This document shows, in pieces, positions 54,599 to 63,369 of a DNA stretch of 64,000 bases. The position numbers and the translations under genes are program-made. Within the stretch, counting starts at the first letter, position 1. Each line of letters begins with the position of its first letter. Origin of the DNA: Shewanella loihica PV-4 (GTDB lineage: Bacteria > Pseudomonadota > Gammaproteobacteria > Enterobacterales > Shewanellaceae); NCBI RefSeq assembly GCF_000016065.1, contig NC_009092.1, positions 744,001-808,000 on the forward strand, in the 5' to 3' direction. Below the pieces are notes generated by a model that was not told the DNA's origin, searched no databases, and saw only the letters and a list, made by a program, of their open reading frames with translations.

Positions 54599-55195
54599 AT
54601 GATGAAAGCAACACTCTTACTACCACTGTTTTTTATCCTCACCAGCGCCCAAGGCACCGAGCTGCCCGACAACGCCCCCTATGACTTGGCTAGCATGGAG
54701 GTGGACGTCGATAAATTTATCGAGATGAATGTTTCGCATATGAAAGCCGGCGGCGACTTTACCGCCATGGAGCAGGTATCTGGGATCGACAGCGGCAAGC
54801 TGGAGCGTGGTTACCGCAGCGCCATGAAGTTTTGTTTCGATAAGTATGAGCAGATGACAGAAGAGAACGCCGACGCCTTGTCCAACTGTTTCATCGACCA
54901 GACCGCCACAGAGGTGGGCGTGACTAATCAGCAGTTTTACGCCTGGCTGGATGAGCTCGACCGTCAGGATGCCGCTAATCCCGACTCCTTGGATGCTATT
55001 TTTGATGAGATGGATAGGGTTAGCGAAGCCATCTATGCCCTGCAGGATAAGCCCGAGCGCAGCGCGGCGGATGAGGCGCAGCTCGAGGCGTTAGAGCGTC
55101 AGCTTATCGAACTCACCGAGAAGCGTGACCGGGTACAGGCCGAGGAGACAGAGGCGGTAGCCGCAGAGATGGAAGCCATCTTCAAGCGCAAGTAA
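54599..55195 (+). CDS. Secreted protein of unknown function
   Basis: The precursor has 198 residues (197 from a second ATG). The signal peptide ends near AQGTE at 17-20. The mature chain is acidic and helical. Two Cys (MKFCFDKY and ALSNCFID) are 21 residues apart and may form a disulfide. The C-terminal 70 residues form a Glu/Gln/Arg-rich coiled coil (LEALERQLIELTEKRD). No family recognised. It is followed by a hairpin that recurs after the next gene. Confidence 0.7.
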   Translation: MMKATLLLPLFFILTSAQGTELPDNAPYDLASMEVDVDKFIEMNVSHMKAGGDFTAMEQVSGIDSGKLERGYRSAMKFCFDKYEQMTEENADALSNCFIDQTATEVGVTNQQFYAWLDELDRQDAANPDSLDAIFDEMDRVSEAIYALQDKPERSAADEAQLEALERQLIELTEKRDRVQAEETEAVAAEMEAIFKRK

Positions 55196-55243
55196 TCCAA
55201 GGTTAATCGCGCGGCAAACTGCGTGAATAGCCTAATCGATAAC

Positions 55244-55280
55244 AGGCTCGGTACTGAATTTGTCTTCAGGCCGAGCCTTT
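55244..55280 (+). terminator. Terminator-type hairpin, copy 1 of a near-identical pair
   Basis: AGGCTCGG pairs with CCGAGCCT, with an inner CTGAA/TTCAG stem, followed by TTTCTCTTT. The 37-nt sequence recurs with two differences at 56454-56490. Confidence 0.85.
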
Positions 55281-55307
55281 CTCTTTATGGATAGGGTTAG
55301 CAGTATC

Positions 55308-55355
55308 TCGAATGCCAATTCGAGTGCAAGTTCTAGTGCTAGCTTTAGTGTCTGC
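55308..55355. repeat. 12-bp degenerate tandem repeat, 4 copies
   Basis: Units TCGAATGCCAAT, TCGAGTGCAAGT, TCTAGTGCTAGC and TTTAGTGTCTGC follow one another directly after the terminator. Confidence 0.65.
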
Positions 55356-55499
55356 TTTTGTTTAAGTCTCGCTGATTCTTGCAGCCGCCTTGCCTGGCTA
55401 TTTTCCAAGAGTATGCTTGGCATAATCGGGAAGTATTACAGCGCAGATTTTCTAGTATGGATTTGTTACGGATGACAAACTCAAATCAAGGAGATTGCG

Positions 55500-56441
55500 A
55501 TGAAAAAAACAATTGCACGCTGCCTATGCTTAACCGCCTTCTATTGCGTAAACCTCCAGGCGACTCAGCTATATGTTTGTGATAATTGTACTCAGACGAA
55601 ACTTAACGCCCTGATAGAGATAAATGTGGAAGCGACTCATTCCCTAGAGACGAGTGGCTCTGAAATAAGTGGCGCTGAAAAAAATGCTTATGAGAGTCTG
55701 GTTGTCCTGGACAGAGAGAAGGCGACGGTGACCGAGTTCAGGCTGCGCTACGCAGAAGATAGTCCGGCGACCGCTTCGGCCCCCTATGTTGTCGAGATTA
55801 ATAGCGACAAGCCACACCTGCTCGAAGCCGCTAGCGCATTGGCCGAACTCAAGGCCATCAATTTGCAGCTAGCCAAACAGGCAAAGCAGGGCATTAAATT
55901 GCCGCCAGATACGGGGTTTATCACGGTTGCCGACACCTTAAGGGAGACCGCCGATTTTGAGGGCGTTCTAGCGACCGACTTAAGTAGCGCAGATCTCTCA
56001 AGACTCAATGAACGGGTCACCCGGTTGAGTCATCAGGTGCAACGACTCGGTAATGCGCTCGGTTTTAGCTACCGAAATGTTGCGACCATCTTGGGGCTTT
56101 TGACGCAAGAGCGTTCCTGGGTCGTCAGTTTATCAGACTCCTCCCAAATCCTGGTCGATATCCGTCTAAAGGCATTCGATGATCAATTGCGATTAGCCTT
56201 CAAAGCCATTCCCGAACTGGCAAGAGACAACCTAGGTAAACGAGTGCCGCTTTCTGAGATAGCCAGTGACGGTTATGGTTTCGGTGGAAGTCTGGCTCAG
56301 GCACAGAGTTACGCCGAGCTGATGCGAGGCATGGGGATCGAAGGCTCGGTTCCTAACAAGCACGGCAAGATCTACTGTACAGTCACCAAGCAGGCAGGAG
56401 CCCGGCCGGATAAGACCAGCTATGGCTTCGCCTGTAACTAG
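55500..56441 (+). CDS. Secreted protein of unknown function
   Basis: The precursor has 313 residues with a signal peptide ending near LQATQ (20-22). The mature start has a CxxC pair (YVCDNCTQ), and two more Cys lie near the C-terminus (IYCTVTK and GFACN), so disulfides are likely. The middle is helical with an Ala/Leu/Lys-rich stretch. The base use is less GC-rich than the neighbours. It is bracketed by two near-identical terminators, which suggests that it was inserted or duplicated as a unit. AAGGAG precedes the ATG. Family unknown. Confidence 0.7.
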   Translation: MKKTIARCLCLTAFYCVNLQATQLYVCDNCTQTKLNALIEINVEATHSLETSGSEISGAEKNAYESLVVLDREKATVTEFRLRYAEDSPATASAPYVVEINSDKPHLLEAASALAELKAINLQLAKQAKQGIKLPPDTGFITVADTLRETADFEGVLATDLSSADLSRLNERVTRLSHQVQRLGNALGFSYRNVATILGLLTQERSWVVSLSDSSQILVDIRLKAFDDQLRLAFKAIPELARDNLGKRVPLSEIASDGYGFGGSLAQAQSYAELMRGMGIEGSVPNKHGKIYCTVTKQAGARPDKTSYGFACN

Positions 56442-56453
56442 GGGGTAACAAAA

Positions 56454-56490
56454 AGGCTCGGTACTGAATTTGCCTTCAGTCCGAGCCTTT
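56454..56490 (+). terminator. Terminator-type hairpin, copy 2 of the pair
   Basis: The 37-nt sequence differs from the copy at 55244-55280 at two positions, which fall in the inner loop and bulge and leave the outer stem AGGCTCGG/CCGAGCCT intact. T-rich sequence follows. Confidence 0.85.
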
Positions 56491-56541
56491 GTTGTTCTTC
56501 TGCTGTTAGTCTAACTTAGCGCTAGCCCAACCCAGCCCAGC

Positions 56542-57219
56542 CTAACCCCTGGCGATGGTGATATCGGCAATATGGCCATGGGCGGTGGCCTTCAAGGCGC
56601 CCTGTAACATCTCGGCGGCTTCGTCTGCGCTCATGAAGCTGGAGGTATCGAGAGACTTACCGCTGCTTGGCCAGAAGCCTGTGTCCATGCCGCCGGGATA
56701 GACGGCGATGATCTTCATCGGCTTGCCCTTGAGTTCCAGACGTACCGACTCGATAAAGCCGCGTACCGCCCATTTCGCCGCGCAGTAGGTCGACTCCCCC
56801 GCCTTGGGCTGCTGGGCCGCCGTCGACATCACCACCACCAGATGCAGCGGCGTGTCCTGATAGCGTTTCACCAGTTCGCGTACCAGCAAGATGCTGGAGG
56901 TGACGTTGTTCTGCATCAGCTTGTGGATCTCATCGGCCTGCTGCTCGGCGATGGGGCCGAAGTAGCCGCTGCCGGCGCAGTGGATAACAGTGTCGAGTGC
57001 GGCGCCGCCGCTCATGGTCGCCAGGGTGTCGAGTAATGTCGCGACGCCCTGCTCATCACAAAGATCGGCCGCTAGCGGGTGCAGATTCGTTGACGCTTGT
57101 GCGACGCCGGCCAGTCTGGCCTGGTTGCGACCCGAGATCATCACCTGCTCGCCCTGATCGGCGTATCGCTTGGCCAGGGCTGCCCCCAGGCCGCTGCTGG
57201 CACCGGTAATTAATATCAT
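56542..57219 (-). CDS. Short-chain dehydrogenase/reductase
   Basis: The cytosolic oxidoreductase has 225 residues. The Rossmann motif TGASSGLG (5-12) and the catalytic YCAAK (Tyr and Lys three residues apart) are intact. MSTAAQ supplies the catalytic Ser. AVYPGGMDTGFW (173-184) is the typical substrate-side loop. The substrate is unknown; it resembles general SDRs of the YciK/YdfG type. It stands alone, with the convergent terminator of the previous gene downstream. Confidence 0.93.
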   Translation of the reverse strand: MILITGASSGLGAALAKRYADQGEQVMISGRNQARLAGVAQASTNLHPLAADLCDEQGVATLLDTLATMSGGAALDTVIHCAGSGYFGPIAEQQADEIHKLMQNNVTSSILLVRELVKRYQDTPLHLVVVMSTAAQQPKAGESTYCAAKWAVRGFIESVRLELKGKPMKIIAVYPGGMDTGFWPSSGKSLDTSSFMSADEAAEMLQGALKATAHGHIADITIARG

Positions 57220-57324
57220 GATTCATTCACTTAGAAGCTGTGTTAGGTTGACCTATTATGCCGTAACTGGCCCTCGATGCCAGTGGCCGGCTCATCCAAG
57301 CGCTGTGAGCGTGAGCCTGGGCAG

Positions 57325-57348
57325 AAAAAAGGGAAGCCGCGGCTTCCC
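57325..57348 (-). terminator. Terminator of the YbaK-like gene
   Basis: GGGAAGC pairs with GCTTCCC within the perfect palindrome at 57331-57348. On the minus strand it is followed by six T. Confidence 0.85.
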
Positions 57349-57361
57349 CGATAAGTGGGTG

Positions 57362-57841
57362 CTAGTGGATGCTCTGATAGCTGAATCTCAGGTGTTTTGC
57401 GTCTTTGATCAGCTTGATGAAATCTTCGCGGCTGAGCCTGACCAGGCTGGTGTGATCGCCGGCCTCTAGGTAGAGCTCCTTGGCCTCGATCAGTAGGTCG
57501 TCATAGATGGTCTCGATATTGTAGGCCGCGCCGAGGGAGGGGATGGCGCCATGCTCGCAATCGTCAAACATCTGATAGACGGTTTGCTCCTTCACCAGAT
57601 GCAGATCGCGGTTGAGCTTGTCGCCCAGCGCCTTGAGGTTGATCTTATGATTGGTGGGGAGCACAGCCATGACTCTGCGTCCCTGATGATCCTCCAGAAT
57701 CACCCCCTTGGCGACTTGGGCGGGGGCCAGCTGGGCGGCAATGGCCGAACTGATAGAGTTGTGGCTGTGGCGGTGCAGCACTATCTCATAGTTCACTTCA
57801 TGTTCCGCCAGGTAGTGATTTAAGCGGTTTGAAATACTCAT
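57362..57841 (-). CDS. YbaK/ProX-type aminoacyl-tRNA deacylase
   Basis: The 159-residue single-domain protein resembles the YbaK/EbsC and ProXp editing families, which hydrolyse mischarged tRNA such as Ala- or Cys-tRNA(Pro). The family Lys is in QVAKGVILED near 42-51, and the GXXXP-type loop is DCEHGAIPSLGAAYN near 93-107. That loop is closer to ProXp-ala than to YbaK. Which mischarged tRNA it edits cannot be told from sequence alone. Confidence 0.88.
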   Translation of the reverse strand: MSISNRLNHYLAEHEVNYEIVLHRHSHNSISSAIAAQLAPAQVAKGVILEDHQGRRVMAVLPTNHKINLKALGDKLNRDLHLVKEQTVYQMFDDCEHGAIPSLGAAYNIETIYDDLLIEAKELYLEAGDHTSLVRLSREDFIKLIKDAKHLRFSYQSIH

Positions 57842-57958
57842 ATACTTGCCTCGTTAACGTTGTGAAACGTTATCGCTAAGTATAGTTCAGCCAGGCCCCA
57901 ATGCTGGCTGAGTAGCGCTTGTCATCGATTAAGTCACCCGCCGAGTCTGGCTTGCCGA

Positions 57959-58786
57959 TCAGCTAAACCAGGTCTTGAATTTGCTCAGCAGCGAAGGGCG
58001 ATAGAAGGGCTCAAGCTTCTTCAGGCAAAAGTCGCTTATCTCATCATGTTTGTCACTTCTCAGCAGGTAGGGGCGTATCTCCCAGCCATGAAGCTCAATC
58101 TCTCTATGTAGGTTGCGGCAATCGCTGCGAATGCGGCTGAAATCATCGCTAATCCTGTCTCCCTCCAAGGTGAGCGCCAGGGTGAAGGCGCTGTCTGTGC
58201 CGCCGCGGCGGATATCCAGCTCGCATGACTCGATGAAATAGCCCGCCTTGACGCTGGGGTAGTTAGCCAATATTTGGTGCACCGCGCCAAACATGGGCAG
58301 CCCATCATCAAGAACCTTGCCCAGCAGCAGGAGCTGATTGCCCTGGGGGAGTAGCGCCATGTCGGGCAGCAACATATAGCGGATCTCATCGCTGCTGACG
58401 ACTTTCGATAGATTGCTATTGGGGTTGAGTGCCATATCCATCTGGTTGCTCAGCAGCAGCTGAAATGCCTGAGGCGCATCTATCTCAATCTGACCGTGAA
58501 ATTCGCTGCCCTCACTCTCCATTATGGCCTTGGCCTGATCGACTGCCTCCTGGGAGGTAAACAGCGGGACGAAGTAGTGCACCTGATCATCGCTGACGGG
58601 AATGTGCCATTGCATGATGGAGAGCTCAGTGGTGCCATCGGCCTGAGGAGCTTCTTGGCCATCGCTCAGCAGGTAGAGCCTGGCCTTGATCAGCTGTTCA
58701 TAGAGGGCTTTGGCCTGGGTGTGATCGGCAAGTGCCGCCTGCAGGGCGGTTTCGAGCGCATTGCTCGGGGTGAGTGTGACTTCCAT
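57959..58786 (-). CDS. SseB-like protein
   Basis: I chose the ATG of MEVTLTPSNALETAL (275 residues) behind AAGGA; the open frame continues upstream into the repeat region without a second signal. It has two parts: an SseB N-terminal domain (about 1-125, with the HYFVPLFTSQEAVDQAKA type segment near 73-90) and a C-terminal SseB_C-like domain (about 150-255, with FGAVHQILANYPSVKAGYFI, 20 residues). SseB was named from enhanced serine sensitivity in E. coli; its biochemical role is unknown. The mosaic repeats start 150 bp upstream. Confidence 0.85.
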   Translation of the reverse strand: MEVTLTPSNALETALQAALADHTQAKALYEQLIKARLYLLSDGQEAPQADGTTELSIMQWHIPVSDDQVHYFVPLFTSQEAVDQAKAIMESEGSEFHGQIEIDAPQAFQLLLSNQMDMALNPNSNLSKVVSSDEIRYMLLPDMALLPQGNQLLLLGKVLDDGLPMFGAVHQILANYPSVKAGYFIESCELDIRRGGTDSAFTLALTLEGDRISDDFSRIRSDCRNLHREIELHGWEIRPYLLRSDKHDEISDFCLKKLEPFYRPSLLSKFKTWFS

Positions 58787-58937
58787 TTTCTTAAATCCTT
58801 GTTGCCAGCTGGTAGAGACCAGACATCCTGGTGAGTAGGCATAGTAGATCAAGGTGTTAGCTGGGTCTAGGGGGAGTGGGGGCAAACTTAGTTTAGGGAA
58901 ATAATGTTGTGGGTCTTCAACCCATACCTGGGTATGT
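58787..58937. other. SseB-like gene promoter region
   Basis: A 151-bp stretch between the SseB-like gene and the first repeat copy. I see no feature beyond the expected promoter. Confidence 0.4.
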
Positions 58938-59214
58938 GCGGCCTTACGGCCGAGGTAAGTCGTGGAACTCCGTTCCACACCAGGGCAAGAGGGAGATCAA
59001 CAGCAATCCCCCTCTTGCATCTCCCCCTGCCGCCCCAGACGAAGTTACATGCATTGGTTAGGAGCCTCGTGCTTATGGATAAATCGTTATCGCTTCCGAA
59101 GGATGCATCCCTGCACCTGCGGAAGCTAGCCGGGCATCCATGCCCGCCTCACCCGATTTATTCCAACGCCCTTCGGCAACTTCGAGGGGGATTTACTGTA
59201 GCCACAACCGGTAA
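58938..59214 (+). repeat. Mosaic repeat, copy A
   Basis: About 277 bp. It starts with the palindrome CGGCC-TTAC-GGCCG, followed by GAGGTAAGTCGTGG and GAACTCCGTTC. A CAGCAATCCCCCTCTTGCAT segment and CAGACGAAGTT come next, and it ends GGCAACTTCGAGGGGGATTT (20 nt) and TAGCCACAACCGGTA. Its first ~113 bp recur almost identically, inverted, at 62939-63052. It is non-coding by my reading. Confidence 0.85.
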
Positions 59215-59249
59215 TGATAGGAGGTTAGCTTGCCAGTTGAGGGATGTGA

Positions 59250-59660
59250 TTAGAGCAAACTTTGTTTGGATATTAACGTCGTGGGATTCCATCCCACACC
59301 CGCGCAAAAGGGGGAGCTTCAGCAATCCCCAAATATATCCCTATATAAAAGCCAGTTCGGCATCCCTGCCTCTCGTTCGTAAGCACAATCATCAAAGATG
59401 ATTATTCACCTTGCATCTCCCCGTGCCGTCCCAGACGAAGTTAACTGCATTGGTTAGGAGCCTCATACTCCAATGAGAATCGCCTAACGACTCGGATGGG
59501 ACTCCTGTCCCCCCGAGCCTTAGCCATCGTCCATGATGGCTATACGGCATTTTCATCTACGCATTTCGGCTCTGGCATCCTGCTTCGCTCTACCTTCTGC
59601 ATCCATGCAGTCGTCGGCAACTTCGATGGGGATTTGTTGTAGCCACAACCAGTATTGTTT
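59250..59660 (+). repeat. Mosaic repeat, copy B
   Basis: About 410 bp related to copy A but with a different interior. It opens with CAAACTTTGTTTGGATATTA (20 nt), shared with copy C, then GTCGTGGGATTCCATCCCAC. The part 59463-59560 (TACTCCAATGAGAATCGCCT and onward) recurs inverted at 62825-62935. It ends GGCAACTTCGATGGGGATTT and GTAGCCACAACCAGTA. It contains the short palindrome GGCTATA-type and ATCCATGAT hairpins. Confidence 0.8.
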
Positions 59661-59767
59661 CTTCGGTGACATGGTTGTGTCGATTTTGTCGAGGTGGGTA
59701 GGGACGGAGGTTTGTCGGGCTATGGTCATAACTGTGGTTTTCGCCACTAAAAAATCTTTCTTATTTT

Positions 59768-59782
59768 CGATTAAGATAATCG
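59768..59782. promoter_or_regulatory. Palindrome in the katG promoter region
   Basis: CGATTA-AGA-TAATCG is a perfect inverted repeat about 180 bp upstream of the katG start, in AT-rich DNA. It resembles a Fur-type site only weakly (9 of 14). It could be the operator of a peroxide or iron regulator. Confidence 0.4.
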
Positions 59783-59917
59783 TTTTTATTCGATATATGC
59801 TTTTAGTATCTTGCTTCTAATATATTCCTGATGACTAAATAACGCCCTGGAAATTTAGCCTTGCCGCTTGCTGTCTCTTTTTGTGGCTTGGCGAAATCCA
59901 CTCTGGGCTGACAACAG

Positions 59918-59935
59918 GCTTCGCCTCGGCGAAGC
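59918..59935 (+). other. Hairpin in the katG leader
   Basis: GCTTCGC (59918-59924) pairs with GCGAAGC (59929-59935) around CTCG. It lies 25 nt before the katG ATG and just ahead of its ribosome binding site, so it may influence mRNA stability or translation. Confidence 0.5.
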
Positions 59936-59960
59936 GCAATTAACCTGAAGGAAGCTAACC

Positions 59961-62231
59961 ATGAAAGGAAAAACAGTAAACAAGCAAACGCTCGCGGCGT
60001 TAGTGAGTGCCTTGTTGGTGTTTAACCCTGCCGTCGCCGATGAGCAAGAATCCGCACAGATGACAAAGCCCAAAGGGGCTGCTGCCACTGGTACCGCCAA
60101 AGCGTTTCAACCCAAGAGCAAACAGTTTTGGTGGCCCGATCAATTGGATCTTTCCCCGCTGCGGGATCACGACTCCCGCTCCAATCCCTACGGTGAGAGT
60201 TTCGACTACGCCAAGGCCTTCAACTCGCTGGATCTCGACCAGGTAAAAGCCGATATCGACCAGCTACTCACCCAATCGCAGGATTGGTGGCCAGCCGACT
60301 ACGGCAACTATGGTCCTTTCTTCATCCGCATGACCTGGCATAGCGCAGGTACCTATCGCACCCTGGATGGCCGTGGTGGCGCCGGTGGCGGACAGCAGAG
60401 ATTCGAGCCGTTAAACAGCTGGCCCGATAACGCCAGCCTAGACAAGGCGCGCCGCCTGCTCTGGCCGGTGAAACAGAAATATGGTGAGGCACTCTCCTGG
60501 TCAGACTTAATTGTACTCGCGGGCAACGTCGCCCTGGAAAACATGGGATTTAAGACTTTCGGTTTTGCCGGTGGTCGTAACGACGACTGGGAGCCAGACA
60601 TGGTGTACTGGGGACCGGAGGTCGAGATGCTCGCCAGCGATCGTGAAGACAGAGACGGCAAGCTGCAAAGGCCGTTAGGTGCGACCCACATGGGGCTCAT
60701 CTATGTTAATCCGGAAGGCCCGAAAGGGGTGCCAGATCCGCTAGGTTCGGCCAAGAATATCCGCACAGCCTTCTCTCGTATGGCGATGAATGATGAGGAA
60801 ACTCTGGCACTTATCGCCGGCGGTCATACCTTCGGTAAGATGCACGGCGCCCACAAGCCGAAAGATTGTCTGGGGGCAGAACCTGCTGCGGCAGGCATCG
60901 AAGCCCAGGGGCTGGGCTGGCACAACAAGTGTGGCAAGGGCCACTCAGAAGACACCATCACCAGTGGCCTGGAAGGGGCCTGGACTCAGGCGCCCACCAA
61001 GTGGACCTCGCTCTATCTGAGTAACCTGCTGACTTACGATTGGCAGCAGACCCGCAGTCCTGCAGGTGCGATCCAGTGGATCCCAACCGACGAGTCGGTG
61101 CACAAGGCCGTGCCCGATGCTCATGTCAAAGGTAAGTTTCATGCGCCGGTGATGACCACGGCGGACCTTGCGCTCAAGTATGACCCCGAGTATCGAAAGA
61201 TTGCCGAGCGCTTCCTGGCCGACCCGGAAGAGTATCGTCTGGCCTTTGCCAAGGCCTGGTACAAGTTGACCCACAGAGACATGGGGCCTGCCCGTAACTT
61301 CCTCGGTAAAGAGGTGCCTCAGGGCAACTTCATCTGGCAAGATCCAATCGATGATAAGACCCAATCGCGTCTCAGCGCCGGCGATATCAAGCAGCTTAAA
61401 AAAGCCATCAGCAAGTCTGGGCTGAGCGTTGCCGAGCGTGTGCGCCTGGCCTGGGCGTCGGCGGCTAGCTATCGTCAATCAGATATGCGTGGCGGCGCCA
61501 ATGGGGCACGTATCGCCCTGGCTCCGCAGAAGGATTGGACGGTGAACAACCCAGCCGAAACCGCCAAGGTGCTTAAGACGCTGGAGGCGATTCGTGCCGA
61601 CTTTAATAAGGGCGCCGGCAAGCGTCAGGTTTCCTTGGCCGATCTTATCGTACTCGCGGGGGCGAGCGCCCTAGAGCAGGCCGCCAAGCAGGCGGGTTTC
61701 GAGGTCGCCGTGCCTTTCACCCCAGGACGAGGTGATGCCACTCAGGCGCAGACGGACGAAAACTCCTTTAGTCTACTGGAACTGCATGCCGATGGCTTTA
61801 GAAACTACTTCGACGTAAACCACAGCTATAAGTCGCCCACCGAGATGCTGGTGGATAAGGCCGACCAGCTGGATCTGACGGTGCCCGAGATGACGGTGTT
61901 AGTCGGTGGCCTGCGTGCCCTCGATGCCAACTATCAAGGGGCGAAGCACGGGGTGTTGACCCAGCGTCCCGGCACGCTTAACAATGACTTCTTCGTCAAC
62001 CTGTTAGACATGTCGACCCTGTGGCAGAAGTCAGATGTCGATGGCATCTATCAGGGACTGGATCGCAGCAGCGGCAAACCTAAATGGACCGCCACCTCGG
62101 TGGACCTCATCTTCGGCTCTAACTCTGAACTGCGCGCGGTCGCCGAGGTTTATGCCTTCGATACCTCTAAGCAGAAGTTTGTCGATGATTTTGTCGCCGC
62201 CTGGGTCAAGGTAATGAATTTAGATAGATAA
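59961..62231 (+). CDS. katG: Exported catalase-peroxidase (KatG/KatP type)
   Basis: This bifunctional heme enzyme destroys H2O2 and oxidises peroxidase substrates. It has 756 residues. An N-terminal signal peptide ends AVA at 24-26 before DEQESAQ, so it is periplasmic like KatP and unlike most KatG. The distal site R123, W126, H127 lies in [10 protein letters not shown], the proximal His is H289 in GGHTFGK, and the Trp-Tyr-Met crosslink partners are W126, Y248 and M274. The C-terminal duplicate domain is present. It lies between mosaic repeats on both sides, which may point to horizontal transfer. GAAGGAAG precedes the ATG. Confidence 0.96.
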   Translation: MKGKTVNKQTLAALVSALLVFNPAVADEQESAQMTKPKGAAATGTAKAFQPKSKQFWWPDQLDLSPLRDHDSRSNPYGESFDYAKAFNSLDLDQVKADIDQLLTQSQDWWPADYGNYGPFFIRMTWHSAGTYRTLDGRGGAGGGQQRFEPLNSWPDNASLDKARRLLWPVKQKYGEALSWSDLIVLAGNVALENMGFKTFGFAGGRNDDWEPDMVYWGPEVEMLASDREDRDGKLQRPLGATHMGLIYVNPEGPKGVPDPLGSAKNIRTAFSRMAMNDEETLALIAGGHTFGKMHGAHKPKDCLGAEPAAAGIEAQGLGWHNKCGKGHSEDTITSGLEGAWTQAPTKWTSLYLSNLLTYDWQQTRSPAGAIQWIPTDESVHKAVPDAHVKGKFHAPVMTTADLALKYDPEYRKIAERFLADPEEYRLAFAKAWYKLTHRDMGPARNFLGKEVPQGNFIWQDPIDDKTQSRLSAGDIKQLKKAISKSGLSVAERVRLAWASAASYRQSDMRGGANGARIALAPQKDWTVNNPAETAKVLKTLEAIRADFNKGAGKRQVSLADLIVLAGASALEQAAKQAGFEVAVPFTPGRGDATQAQTDENSFSLLELHADGFRNYFDVNHSYKSPTEMLVDKADQLDLTVPEMTVLVGGLRALDANYQGAKHGVLTQRPGTLNNDFFVNLLDMSTLWQKSDVDGIYQGLDRSSGKPKWTATSVDLIFGSNSELRAVAEVYAFDTSKQKFVDDFVAAWVKVMNLDR

Positions 62232-62237
62232 CAGGGA

Positions 62238-62730
62238 CTATACGGCCTGACGGCCGAGGTAAGTCGTGGGGTTATTTCTTTCCCTTTTGGAGGTGATGCC
62301 TCACGGCTTATGTATGTATTGGTTCAAACTTTGTTTGGATATTAATTTAACATCGTGGGACTCCATCCCATTGTTATGAGGTGAGTCGGTCTAGTGACCG
62401 AAGAAAGTCGTGGGATTCCATCCCACACCCGGGCAAGGAGGACTGCTCGTCCTCGCCAAATACTTCCTTGTAAAAAAGCCAGTTCGGCATCCGTGCCTCT
62501 CGCTCAAAACGGTCATTGACATGACCTTCGCCCTTGCATCCACCCTGACGCCCCGGCGAAGTTGTACTCCTTCGTGTCTTTTTGAAAATCCCTATCGCCT
62601 CATATTCGCCATCCATGGCTCATCTGAGGCTATCTCGGCATCCATGCCTCAATCACGTGATTTTCTGCAAGCCACTCCGGCAACTTCCAACGGGGTCTTT
62701 TAAACCACAACCGGCATCTGTTATAAGTCG
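62238..62730 (+). repeat. Mosaic repeat, copy C
   Basis: Starts 7 bp after the katG stop. Blocks shared with A and B are ACGGCCGAGGTAAGTCGTGG, CAAACTTTGTTTGGATATTA, GTGGGATTCCATCCCACACC and AAAAGCCAGTTCGGCATCC. It ends CCGGCAACTTCCAACGGGG and AACCACAACCGGCA. Parts are duplicated inside the copy itself (62261-62290 and 62395-62425). Same orientation as A and B. Confidence 0.75.
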
Positions 62731-62812
62731 CCTTAGATGTGATTTAACTGTCTGTAATGTAAGGGGTTTGAAGGTTTTTGGCTGTGTGCGAATGAGGTTG
62801 GATGCTACAATA

Positions 62813-63025
62813 AGTCCCCATCGAAGTTGCCGAAATACGCAGATGAAAATGCCGTGTGGCCATCATGGATGATGGGCAAGGCTCGGGGGGACAGGAGTCC
62901 CATCCGAGTCGTTAGGCGATTTTCATTGGAGTATGAGGAAAAACAACTTCGTCAGGGGCGGCAGGGGAGATGCAAGAGGGGGATTGCTGTTGATCCCCTT
63001 CTTGCCCTGGTGTGGAACGGAGTTC
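62813..63025 (-). repeat. Mosaic repeat, copy D (inverted)
   Basis: Read on the minus strand it starts like copy A (first ~113 bp, 63052-62939) and continues like copy B (62935-62825), ending GGCAACTTCGATGGGGACTT (20 nt). It therefore looks like a recombinant of the two. With A and B it forms long inverted repeats on either side of katG, about 3.4 kb apart. Confidence 0.85.
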
Positions 63026-63274
63026 CACGATTTACCTCGGCCGCAAGGCCGTATCCGCCAAGCGGTGTGAAATGGAATCCCACGATTTACCTCGGCCGTA
63101 AGGCCGTATCCGCTAAGCGGTGTGAAATGGAATCCCACGACTTACCTCGGCCGTAAGGCCGTATCTGCTAAGTGATGTGAAATGGAATCCCACGACTTAC
63201 CTCGGCCGTAAGGCCGTATCCGCCAAGCGGTGTGAAATGGAACCTCACGACTTACCTTGGCCGTAAGGCCGTAT
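63026..63274. repeat. 55-bp tandem array, 4.5 copies
   Basis: Units start CACGAYTTACCTCGGCCGTA (20 nt) at 63026, 63081, 63136, 63191 and, truncated, 63246. Each contains the palindrome CGGCCGTAAGGCCG and ends GTGAAATGGAATCC. Copies differ at 2-5 positions. The unit is the terminal block of the mosaic repeat (inverted orientation) amplified in tandem. Confidence 0.95.
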
Positions 63275-63311
63275 AGGCAAATTAGGTGAAGCCTGGAAGG
63301 CTTCGAGTTCT

Positions 63312-63355
63312 AGCCAAGCAAAGCTTGGCTCATAAAAGCGTAAAAAGGTTTACGC
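63312..63355 (-). terminator. Paired hairpins after metH
   Basis: AGCCAAGC/GCTTGGCT (63312-63330) and GCGTAAA/TTTACGC (63338-63355) are two adjacent stems. On the minus strand the second is met first and is followed by TTTTATG, so it is a plausible metH terminator. Confidence 0.6.
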
Positions 63356-63369
63356 AGGAACCCTCTCCG

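Noticed and set aside
58904..59401. Open frame of 165 codons across repeat copy A
   Set aside because: It runs through the mosaic repeat, which changes frame between copies, and has no ribosome binding site or conserved motif. Related frames around 62.4-63.2 kb were rejected for the same reason.
62813..63274. CRISPR array
   Set aside because: The 55-bp units are adjacent with no spacers between them, and no cas gene is present. This is a plain tandem repeat.
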